64,000 nt of DNA, from contig CM047425.1 in NCBI GenBank assembly GCA_026168455.1, positions 93,809,580-93,873,579 of the forward strand, read 5' to 3'. A program made the position numbers and the translations under genes. Below are positions 32,830 through 43,151 of the stretch, piece by piece. The stretch comes from Theocolax elegans. Lineage: Eukaryota; Arthropoda; Insecta; Hymenoptera; Cerocephalidae. How positions within the stretch are numbered: the first letter of the stretch is position 1; each line of letters begins with the position of its first letter. The notes beneath the pieces were generated by a model. The model saw nothing but the letters and a program-made list of their open reading frames with translations. It was not told the DNA's origin and did no database searches.

Positions 32830-34770
32830 TTGAAGCTATGGACGGACCTTCGACATCAACTTTCGAGAACTAATGCGAGACGCCAATTTCTTGTGAATTG
32901 TAGATACAATGATGTAATCCCTTCACACATTTTAAACGCAAGTAAACATTTATTAAACGTTAAGTTCTGCAGTAATTTTAGTAGATTTCGTTCAACCAAG
33001 ATAATTAACAAAGAAAAAGTGAAATTACTAAAACTTGAAATTATTGATGTTCATATTCACGTCGGATTTCTTCATAAAGTTCTTAATAATTTAAAAACTA
33101 AAATTCTCAAGCTTAAAATTCAGAACGAAATTCTAGACAAGTTTTTTTATTTAACTGAAATGAAAAGTACTAAAATCTATCAAGATCTGTCTAAAATACA
33201 TGCCAACAAAATAGATTATTTATTAAAGAGAAATAAAGAATTCACATCTTATAATATCGTATCGAAACATGATTGGGTTAAAAATCTTACTCAGACAGAG
33301 ATTCCACAAGATGTGTTGGATGTAGTTTCTTTAGGACCTAAATACAATATTAATTCTAGTATGGAAAAAAACGATATTTTCAGTTGTATTAAGAATGTTG
33401 AGCAGAGTTTAGACAATCTAGAAATAAACGCTGACACTAAAAATGAAATAAGAGAAATTATAGTTCAAAATTTAAAAAATGAAAATAAAAAATCGACACA
33501 TTATTCAAAACAGGATAAGATTTTTGCCAAAAAGTTTAAAAGTACAAAAATTTTTTTAAGAAGAAATCCAAATATCTTTTTTACACAAGCAGATAAGGGG
33601 AATTTAACAGTGTGTATGGAAAAACAAGATTATGTAGATAAAATGCTTAATTTATTGAATAATGAAATTGTGTATAAAAAAATAACTAAAAATCCGCTAA
33701 AATCTTTACAAGCAAGTGTTTACAGTATTTTGAAAAAATTAAATGACAACGATTCTCTTTTGCATAAATTTCATAAAAACCAACTCACTCAAACGAACAC
33801 TTCGTTAGCAAAAGCATATGGTTTGCCAAAAATCCATAAAGAAAATATTCCACTTAGACCGATTATTTCCATGGTTTCGTGTCCGACACACTTTTTGGCT
33901 AAAATTTTATATGAAGAATTAAAACTTATTATTCCGAAGCCTAAATCACATATAGATAATAGTTATGATTTAAAATCTAAACTTTCCAAAATTATTTTAC
34001 CACATGACTATATATTATTATCGCTTGACGTATCTTCTTTGTTTACAAATATATCTATATCAGCTGTGATTGACAGTTTAAATCGACGATGTAACCACAT
34101 TATTAGTAAATGTAAAATCCCGTTCGCTGAAATTTGTGAGATAGTTACTTTTCTGTTTGAAAATACTTTTTTTACCTTTAATAATCACACTTATCAACAG
34201 ATTTTTGGTAGTCCAATGGGTTCCCCTATTTCACCATTATTTGCTGATATGGTGATGGACGATCTTGAAACGTTTTGTCTTAAGGAGCTTAAAGAAACTT
34301 ATAAATGCATTCCTCTGTTTTATTATAGATATGTGGATGATACCATTATGTGTATCCATAAAAATTATATAAATACTGTTATCAATGTTTTTAATGACTT
34401 TGACAAAAATTTACAATTTACGCATGAATTGGAAAATAATAATTCTATTAATTTTTTGGACTTAACTATTATGAAAAAAGAAGAGAAAATTATCACAAAT
34501 TGGTATAGAAAACTGTCAAACTCAAATCGAGTTCTCAACTATTGGTCTAATCATACTTTGAAACAGAAATGCAACATAATTTTTAATTTGACTGATAGAG
34601 CGATATTACTATCTCACACTGATTTTCATAAAGATAATCTAAATATTATTAGACACATTTTGACAGAAAATGACTATCCCTTAAAATTTGTCAACAAAAA
34701 TATTAACACTAGGTTACGAAAAATAAATTGTGTTTTAGTACCAAAGATATGTAGGTCGATAAAAAATTAG
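32830..34770 (+). CDS. Penelope-like reverse transcriptase (646 codons)
   Basis: An open frame with the RT signature: YGLPKIHK at about 330-337, motif A SLDVSSLFTNI at about 398 (D400), motif B GSPMGSPISPLFAD at about 460, and catalytic YVDD at 501-504. These are followed by the INFLDLTI block and the Penelope-specific stretch around SNRVLNYWSNH. It copies element RNA at a nicked chromosomal site. The frame stops just before the linker to the endonuclease, and the continuing sequence is legible in another frame, so a small indel has truncated it. The first ATG is two bases from the insertion edge, so the natural start may be upstream and lost. Confidence 0.9.
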   Translation: MKLWTDLRHQLSRTNARRQFLVNCRYNDVIPSHILNASKHLLNVKFCSNFSRFRSTKIINKEKVKLLKLEIIDVHIHVGFLHKVLNNLKTKILKLKIQNEILDKFFYLTEMKSTKIYQDLSKIHANKIDYLLKRNKEFTSYNIVSKHDWVKNLTQTEIPQDVLDVVSLGPKYNINSSMEKNDIFSCIKNVEQSLDNLEINADTKNEIREIIVQNLKNENKKSTHYSKQDKIFAKKFKSTKIFLRRNPNIFFTQADKGNLTVCMEKQDYVDKMLNLLNNEIVYKKITKNPLKSLQASVYSILKKLNDNDSLLHKFHKNQLTQTNTSLAKAYGLPKIHKENIPLRPIISMVSCPTHFLAKILYEELKLIIPKPKSHIDNSYDLKSKLSKIILPHDYILLSLDVSSLFTNISISAVIDSLNRRCNHIISKCKIPFAEICEIVTFLFENTFFTFNNHTYQQIFGSPMGSPISPLFADMVMDDLETFCLKELKETYKCIPLFYYRYVDDTIMCIHKNYINTVINVFNDFDKNLQFTHELENNNSINFLDLTIMKKEEKIITNWYRKLSNSNRVLNYWSNHTLKQKCNIIFNLTDRAILLSHTDFHKDNLNIIRHILTENDYPLKFVNKNINTRLRKINCVLVPKICRSIKN

Positions 34771-35038
34771 CTACTTTTCACTCCCGTACTTTAAAAATTC
34801 TATGAAAACTGTTCTAACATGTTAAAATCACACTGATTTTCATAAAGATAATCTAAATATTATTAGACACATTTTGACAGAAATGACTATCCATTAAATT
34901 TGTCAACAAAAATATTAACACTATGTTACGAAAAATAAATTGTGTTTTAGTACCAAAAGATATTGTGAGTCGATAAAAAATTAGCTACTTTTCACTCCCG
35001 TACTTAAAAATTTCTATGAAAAATGTTCTAACATGTTA
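34612..35038 (+). repeat. 217-bp tandem duplication inside the Penelope-like element
   Basis: The segment from CACTGATTTTCATAAAG to CTAACATGTTAAA occurs twice in tandem (about 34617-34825 and 34829-35036) with several single-base differences and indels in A-runs. It covers the end of the RT frame and the linker, and separates RT from the endonuclease. Confidence 0.9.
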
Positions 35039-35437
35039 AAAAAATTCAACATAGGTACAGTGCCTAATATTAATAAAAAACTTGATAATGTCATAACATT
35101 ATGTAAAGATACGACAAAAAAGCTTGATTTATGTAACGTTGTTTATAAGTTTAATTGTAATGAGTGTAATTCTTCTTATATAGGACAAACAAAACGTGCA
35201 TTAAAAGATAGAATTAGAGAACACAAAAACATGTATAATAGTGATTCTGTTGTTAGCTTACATATGCTACAAAATAATCACACATTCAATTTTGACAATG
35301 TTTCGGTTTTAGACAAAGAACCCTCATATAAAAAACGTATTATTTCAGAGATGCTGCATATTAATAATTGTAAATATACTATAAATAAGAAGGAAGACAC
35401 TCAAATGCTCAGTAATATTTATAAAAGGATTTTGTAA
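35033..35437 (+). pseudogene. GIY-YIG endonuclease domain of the Penelope-like element, detached
   Basis: A 134-codon frame with the Penelope-type GIY-YIG core: VVYKFNCNECNSSYIGQTKR at about 41-60, including a CxxC pair, then RIREH and a later glutamate. This domain nicks the target to start reverse transcription. It should be the C-terminus of the RT protein, but here it lies in its own frame after the duplication, so it is unlikely to be translated as a fusion. Confidence 0.88.
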
Positions 35438-35701
35438 CAGTTTGTTTTGCTCGGAATATTGATGTATGTCTATTTCTCATAATTAATTATTTGATAATGT
35501 TCACATGTATTTATATATAGTCGAGTTGACTGATTTATTATTCACTTGCACGTTACCTTACAATGGAGTAAAATTTGAAACGTATACTTTGTTTTTTAGA
35601 AGGTATTTAATTTTATTTTGTGTTGTAAAGTGTGTGGTTGAAATTTTGTTCATTTATATATTTTGTTGTATATTTGGTTTTTGTTTTTTTGTTAATAAAC
35701 A

Positions 35702-35743
35702 GTGCCTGAAGAGGTCCGCAAACCAGTGGACGAAACGTTGCAC
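35702..35743 (+). ncRNA. Hammerhead-ribozyme-like motif in the Penelope tail
   Basis: An outer stem GTGC/GCAC encloses CTGAAGA, a GTCC/GGAC stem with a ten-base loop, and GAAAC, giving CTGANGA...GAAA in the hammerhead order. Penelope-like elements are known to carry such minimal hammerheads in their terminal repeats. An extra G beside stem II and short stems may weaken cleavage. No second copy is present at the 5' end. Confidence 0.6.
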
Positions 35744-36188
35744 GATTTTTCAAATTGAGAATAAAAAATTTTTTATTCCTTGTTTAACTTGGATTGACCC
35801 TCAAAGATCGACATTTTCTTCCTTTTTTTAATCTAACTATAAAAATAATTAAAATAGAAGTTGAATCGTCTTAAACAAATCTTTATAATATTCATTGTAT
35901 TAAATATTAATTTATACCTGTTTTGCTCAAATGTAGGGTATTTTAAAGTTGTTCATAATGTTCCCTTTTCTAAAAATTGTTTAGAATAATTTTTTGAACG
36001 CGCTCCAACAAGTATTCGTAACACTATTTGGACGAGAGGTATAAAACTTTATAGTTAAGACAATTGTGACTTTGTAGAACCTAAACTTTTGAGCCGTTGA
36101 ATTAGCCAAATTTAATTTAATTGATTATGCAGTAGTTACTGATGCTAATGCAGATCATTAGACAATGAACTTTAAAAGGACAACCCTG

Positions 36189-36875
36189 GGTTAAAATTGA
36201 AAAAAAACTATTTATTATTAACAATTAATAAATTTTTCATATAATAACGGAAACATTTCTTAATTTTTTAAATAAACTGTATTATTATTAACTTTTATTT
36301 AAAATTTTGTGACCAATTTATATGTCACATAACTATTTTAATTAATTATGAGACTCCGTACTCTGATTTTGTACCATACTGGACTTACCACAGGAAAACT
36401 CAGAAACCACTTATTACATCGTATAGACTGAAATTAGAACACTAAGTTTTAAATATGATTTTAATCACTTTGAATGGAGCAGACTGTGTTAACATTGTAA
36501 TAAAAAAATTATTCTTAACAAATTATTTTGAGAAATTAAAAATTTGTGTAAACAAAATCTAAATAATTTTTTTAAATAAACATTAAACTTTTATTCAAAT
36601 TCTGCTCTATGTAATGGATTAATGGATGATGCAAAGTAAAGATGAAGTGGATCCAGAGATATCTTGTGGTAAGTCCATTATGGTAAAAAATCAGAGTACA
36701 GAGTCTCATAATTATTTAAAATAGTTATGTTATATACAAATTTATCAAAAAAAAATTTTAAATAAAAGTTAATAATAATACAATTTATTTTGAAAAATTA
36801 AGAAATGTTTTCAGTTATTATATGAAAAAAATTATTAATTGTTAATATTGAATAGTTCTTTTTTCAATTTTAACC
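36189..36875. repeat. Long inverted repeat (hairpin) at the right end of repeat X
   Basis: The arms 36189-36394 and 36663-36875 are reverse complements at roughly 85% by eye, with a 268-bp centre. The inner arm ends carry CTTACCACAGG and its counterpart CTTGTGGTAAG. The left arm overlaps the right end of repeat X and runs about 20 bases past the point where copy 1 ends. It may be a non-autonomous foldback element. Confidence 0.75.
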
Positions 36876-39651
36876 TAAGCCAATTTTAACAACTTGACAT
36901 CATAGATAACTGCACCAATTTCTTTAAAACGTTGAAGAAACATAAATTATTCTCGCGGTTTGCCTTAAATATTAATATAAAATATTAATTTTCGTAAGAA
37001 TAGTACTTCTTAGTCGGTAATTGGCTCAGATGGTCACGTAAGGCGTTCGACATTCCTTTAAAATATTATGACAAATTATGAATGGTGGTCTTAGACTTAG
37101 CTATCATAAAAGTTCTAAACTTGAATAATCGATTAATCGACAGCTAAACAAAACAACAGAACGCAATTTCGTTGTAAGATTTTAACGGATAGTTTATCTA
37201 AAAATGTATCGGAATAAATTTAAAATTGTAAAATTTAACTGGAAAAGAAATCCAAAAGTTTTCTCACATTTATTCTTTGGCCTATAAAGAAAATATCAAC
37301 ATATTCGCAGGGTATAGAGGTAGAGTAACGCTCTCGTGGTTCTACAGTGAAACGCGACGGTGGTAATTTACGGCGAGACATTCCGCTATAAAGGCTCGCG
37401 GGCGCTCGAAATTACCAGCTACGTCAGTGGAAGAGTAAAGGATGTTCAGTCATAACGTTTGATGAAGCGAAACATTAACGAGGCGATACATCAGCGCTCA
37501 CCCCGGTTACTTGGATATAGCCCAGAAGAACCAACTGCGCCCGTCGTAACGGCGCGGCTATATTGGCATCGAGACGAGAGATAAATGCGAGGTAGCGATA
37601 TCGGTTGCTTTGCTGGTACCTCAAGAAATTCACTAAATGATCGGTGAATCGGACAATACCAATTCAAATTCGATTAAACTATAAAATTTCGAGTACTTAC
37701 GTTTCATTCTAATGTTATTTTTAATTTATTAAACACTTGCCACGTAATACCTTAAATAAAATATTTAAAAAAATTTTATTTCGCCAGGAGTTAATGGTAA
37801 TTGACATAATTACATTTTTGATAAGTTTCACGTCTATTTTAATCAACGTTTCTAGTACACGTCAGCGATTGGCGTAGAATTAAAATTATTCGTATGTTTT
37901 ACACGTAAATAGTACGTACATTTATATATTGATATATTAAAAGTTTTTAACTAAGTGTGTATAATAGTTAAGAAGTTTTACATGACCTATTGCGAATAAC
38001 GTTATTTTATCACCAACACTGTCAACCGCTTATCACTATTGCTTTTTAAACTCGTATTTAATTACGCTTTACGTTTATACCTGTACTATACAACTGACAT
38101 TTTTAATTATATAATTACATAATTTTCTCTATAGACAGTACGTTCTGAATGTAATATACATTTCTTTACCGTGATATCCAACTTTTACCAGGACAGTAAA
38201 TATATATGTCATTTCCACGCACAAACAATACGGATTGTAAACTTTAAGAGTAATCGTAGTATTTGGTTAAATAATTCAACTCGGTTATTATCAATAAATA
38301 AGACAGAATGTACAGTTGGATCGCTGAAACGAGGACGTAATAAAATGTATTAACATACTATCATTGTAGAGACTTTAATCCTACGTTATATTGTGGGTTC
38401 GAGAAAAAAAAAAGAAAAAAAGATACGAAAAAAATAAGTTACTTTCGAAATAGGTATGTGTATAAAGTCTCGCATGACAGGCCTTAATCTCTTGAGTGAA
38501 ACCAGGCGTTGAAGATATATCCGAGCCCCATACCAAGTTTGACTCTAATCTTCAGACGTGTCTTGGGGAACGTTGGCTGCATGATTTATGCAATCCATTT
38601 AATGACTCTCATTATGAAATCTTAAGAGAATCAATATCCGGCAAGGGAGCAATAACAGTAAAGCCAGGCAGCACCAGTGTTCCACACACAACTAAAAGAT
38701 AAACGGGACAGGCGTTAGATCTTCGCTCGTTTAGTTTCTCCCTCTCGCACACCCTCGTTCACTTGATTCGCTATGCTCACCATATTCGTATAAACATATA
38801 TATATATATACTCGAACGTGCACGCGTTAAGAGTGGCCAATCGATATATAGATATCCCAACCAAGTCCGTCTAAATGATTTTGTGTTAACTCTTGCCTGT
38901 TTGAGTAATAGGAACAAAATAAAGTACGTCTTTCACGGAAAGATCTAAATAATCGGTAGGCTGCTTTATGTATCCGTTATGTTTTAATTTGACTAAGAAG
39001 ATTATTCTTTGACACTGATGCAAATATTAAAGTTCATAATTTCAAATGTTATCTATAACAATCATTAATTATTGAAATACTGTATGATAATTCTAATGGT
39101 CTAATATTCTTAGTGGAGTAATAAGTGGACATAGAAGAAAACGTATAAAAAAATACTTGTGATCTCTATGGAGAATAATAAGCGATAAAGAATAAGTAGA
39201 ATCATAAGATGGAACAAAAATTGCAAGAAATGCAGAGGTAGATGGGTATAGATGGAAGTGCGGCAGTGGTATACGAAAAGCGAACGAGAAAATAGAGAGG
39301 CGAATAGAGGGTATATATAGGTAGGTACCAAGAGCGGCGATCTCCGCGTGACGGCGTAGCCGTTTAGATAATAACGCGCATTTTATCTCTCTCGTAAAAC
39401 CTAATTTACGACCGCATCCGAGTCTACGGGCACGCTGCCATGGCCGACGGGCATATGGGAAGGTGGCACCTTCCGGCGAGGCGCGAGAGACGCGGAAAGA
39501 TAGCGCTATATAGGGGAGCCAGAGAGACGGAGAGATGACTAGAGGAGCGAGAGAGACGGTCGTATTATCACACGCACCGAGAATCGAATCGTCGCCTTCT
39601 CGCACACGTATACCTATACGTGTGCATGTACCCACACACGCACACATATAG

Positions 39652-39677
39652 GGAGAGAGAGAGAGAGAGAGAGAGAG
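39652..39677. repeat. GA microsatellite
   Basis: About thirteen GA units, directly after a short CA-rich tract. Confidence 0.9.
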
Positions 39678-42600
39678 CAGAGGGGAAAGGAAGATGAGAC
39701 AAGGAGAGAACATACGACGCCCTTAAATTCAATCCCCTAATACGGCGCTTTGTCGACGTCATGCGAGCGTGAAAGCGTCGCGACAATAATCGGAATGGCG
39801 TTTTTGCCATACGTTCGACCACCACTACACTCTCTCACTCATTCTCTTTCTCTTTTTCTTCTCTCATCCACTGTCATGGCCGTTACAAGTTATTTTCTTC
39901 TCTTTCCATTATTTTTCTGTGCGAGCTACGTCTACGTGGCAATGAAATAATTTTTACACCCTGTGGCAGAGGTGCACACCGTTCCACTACATTATCGTCG
40001 AATCTTACGGTGGAGTCCATTTTTCTTTTATTATACGCTCTACCAAATATTTGTGTCTATTGTCGATAGATCCTGCAGTGATCGTAAATCTTGGTGTTTC
40101 TCTGTTAATATCGTATTTATGATTTTCTTCGCTTATACACGTGATGTATACGCGGAGGTATATACGTTGGGTAAATGTAATTTAATGTTTCTAACTCATC
40201 GGTTATAATGTCTATCCAAATTCTTATATTACAGAGAAATATCTACGGCGGCAATAAATATTTATTAATCAATAAATCTAAAGATATATTTTCGATTCAG
40301 ATCTGTTGGACAACAATTGGTATAGAAATATTTTTATGTACTATGCTTAATACATTAAATACGAATATTTGCATTTAATGAATTGAGCGGTAATTTTAGA
40401 CATTTAATAATTTCTAAGAGAACAATTGTACATTTAATCTTATAATTAACAGTTGATTTAATGTTATTGAATTAATTCCCATTTTATAATTATTAAAAAA
40501 AAACAATTATTTTAAATTACATTAAATTAAAAAGTTATCCTCTTCCAAAGATTTGATGATTTATAATATTTATATTGATAAATAAATAATCAAAATTACA
40601 CGCAGTAAAAGCAAGGTACATTACATTACATTATTCGCTTTATCCACAAATGTCACGCGACAAAAAAAAAAAAATTAGAGATAGATAATATTTATTATAA
40701 CAATATGCGTAATTCTTACTTGAATCAAAGTTCAACCAACAATGCCTTCCATACATTATACATTCAGCATTTAAATGTATATACGCGCAAGAAAAAGGAA
40801 CGTACTATGCAGCGCGCGTGTTTTGTAAAAAGAATGAGGTCTAAATCAAATCTTCTTACGATCATCTTTATTTTCTTTTTTTTTTACTCTCATTCTCTTC
40901 GTCTCGTACGTATGTATGTATATACATATATATACTCTTCTTTTCACTTTACGTTATACGCCGCCTGCAAGACAAAGAAATTTCGAGTGCGGTCCCGTCG
41001 CGTCGAATGAAGACTTTATAAATAATTCAGTCACCGCGGCTCGAAAATTCCGTCCCCTCAAGAAGGGAGGGAATGGTATATCGCACATTAATCAATATAC
41101 CGTACCGCCCGTATAGCCGCCAATGTACCACTCGCCTCGTGTTCTACGTGCGGGCCCGAAATATGAATACGAGCAATGAATCACGAGATAATAATACTAT
41201 TCCCACCGTAGGTTCACAGCTAATGCACCGAGGCGTGTATGCGGCTTTGTAATTTAATGGTTTAATATTAAGGTGCTGTCAACGATTAATTCTTTTTTTA
41301 TACCTTCGATCCTATCTCATTTTTTAGGCTTCTTATTATTTCAAACTACTGATTGCCATATTGTTCAAGTTTAATTCATCGCACCGCACAGATAACAAAA
41401 TATATTGTAGAATAATAAATGGTGTGATCAATTTTTTTTTTGTTTTATTGATTATAAAGATAAATCTTTTATCAAATAATAATAAATATTATATCTGTAT
41501 GAAAATATGTAATACAGGATTTATTCAATATAATCAATAAATTTGGAATAATATCAAATAATTTTAAATAAATCGTAATAACCGTATAGGAGTGATCTAG
41601 GCATTTAAATAATTCGTCTATAAAATGCCGAAAAGATGTGATGTAGAAATAAAGTAATCCTTTAAAATATGTAGATCGTTACTAGTAGCTAATTAATGTT
41701 TCATTCGTGCAGTCGATCGATCACCTTCGTTGTCACTTTATTAATCTGAGCAGGCTAAAATGGAAGTGTATGTATATATACGAACAAGATGTCCAGAATA
41801 CGATACGAGCTGTCAAAGATATGTCATCTGGCAGCTTCTTTGCTACTTGGTTGTATCCATCGATGATGAACGATCTTATTCGAGCACCGTGTCCTTTTAA
41901 ATGCTTACTATTGCCACCATTAAAAATCAACGATAGAATGTATCGTATATATATATATATATATGTACATTAAAGCGTGTAGATCTCATGCGGGAATTTT
42001 GAGATAAAACGAAAAAATGCCGGCCGAGCAATATAACTAAATGACTTTCAAAAAGGGAAGCGTATCTATCACTCTAATAACCTACTGTGCTCCGCATCAA
42101 TGTTGATTGATTGACGTTCCACTCAGATAATCTCAGGAAGCTATTTTCAAAGGGAAAATATTATCAAGATGAGCTAAAAATGGATTCTTATGATTTGAGT
42201 CTACCATATATAGATATATCAGATTGTATATTATGTTTCTTTTTATACTTGATCGTCAAGGTGATTGTTGATATATCATTTATATTATTTAAAATTAATA
42301 ATAGCGAGAATTTAAAGAAATTTTTTTGAGAAATAATCGGTATCATAGAAATAAGGATAACTAATTGTACTAAATAATTATAAAGTATTTAAAATAAACG
42401 CATTTGAAAATAATAGTTTGTACTATTGATGCGTATCACTTTTTAACGTCCACAATACAATGCGATTTGCAGTATACGTATGTATATTCATAATTGTGTA
42501 TATTTCAGTTCCAAGTACAAACTTTATCTCGATCGAAGCCAGAAAAAGTAACAATGGCGGTACGAAAAACCATTTAACCAATTTCATTGGTTGACTAAGA

Positions 42601-43133
42601 AAACAGTGCCAGAGAGAAAACGAAATGTACCCGCACAGAACAATAAAACACCGTTCGTTCCCTGCTTATGCACAGAGGGTGAGTGGGAGGATGGGGGATG
42701 GGGGATGGGTAGGAAGAGAGTCCCAAGCTGTTATAAAGTACGACTCGGTCCTATACCTCCTCGACAAAAGTATTTTGGCAAGGACTCGTAGCTGGGATAA
42801 ACGCCGAGCTCCTTCGCATAAATCCTATGGAAAACGGCCCATATACGCGAGGCAATCGAGTTACGAGCTCGCGAACCGGAAAACAGAGAGACCCAATCGC
42901 TGGCTGATTTATCGATACACCGAGAGAGTTTGGTAAAAATAAGGAAAAAAAAAAGAAGCTCGAGCGAAATTGTCGTAACGGGCGTTAAGATATACCCGAC
43001 GACGCGTAGGCGGTACGGACGCATTGCCACAGTATACGTATACGTGTGATATTTTAGCGCGTAGTAGCTTTATGAGCGCGAGTTACGAGCCAGGAAGAGC
43101 CATAACGCCCCGCGGTGTGCATAGTGTACGTGT

Positions 43134-43151
43134 GTACGTGTGTGTGTGTGT
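43134..43151. repeat. GT microsatellite
   Basis: A short GT run within a CpG-rich block. Confidence 0.75.

Larger units (their letters stand above)
32828..35831 (+). mobile_element. Penelope-like retroelement with GIY-YIG endonuclease
   Basis: Inserted into repeat X, with a 12-bp duplication (TCTAACTATAAA at 32816-32827 and 35832-35843). It encodes a Penelope-type reverse transcriptase followed by a GIY-YIG endonuclease, and its 3' tail has a hammerhead-like motif. Penelope elements form their own class, related to telomerase RT. No upstream terminal repeat is present, so the copy is probably 5'-truncated near its start codon. Frameshifts and a tandem duplication separate the two domains. 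Confidence 0.93.
31921..36374 (+). mobile_element. Repeat X, copy 2, split by a Penelope-like element
   Basis: Matches 19314-20750 closely: 31921-32827 and 35832-36374 are the two halves, with the Penelope-like element between them. The 18437-19310 part of copy 1 is absent, so this copy is shorter on the left. The palindromes P1 and P2 are retained. Confidence 0.8.

Noticed and set aside
38496..38702. 68-codon frame with fairly protein-like composition
   Set aside because: It lacks an ATG start, follows a stop directly and shows no recognisable domain or clear splice context. I could not support it as an exon, though a protein search would settle it.
39093..39713. 206-codon minus-strand frame, the longest outside the retroelements and the viral fragments
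   Set aside because: Its Leu/Ser-rich N-terminus comes from the GA repeat, the rest has no domain, and overlapping frames occur on both strands.
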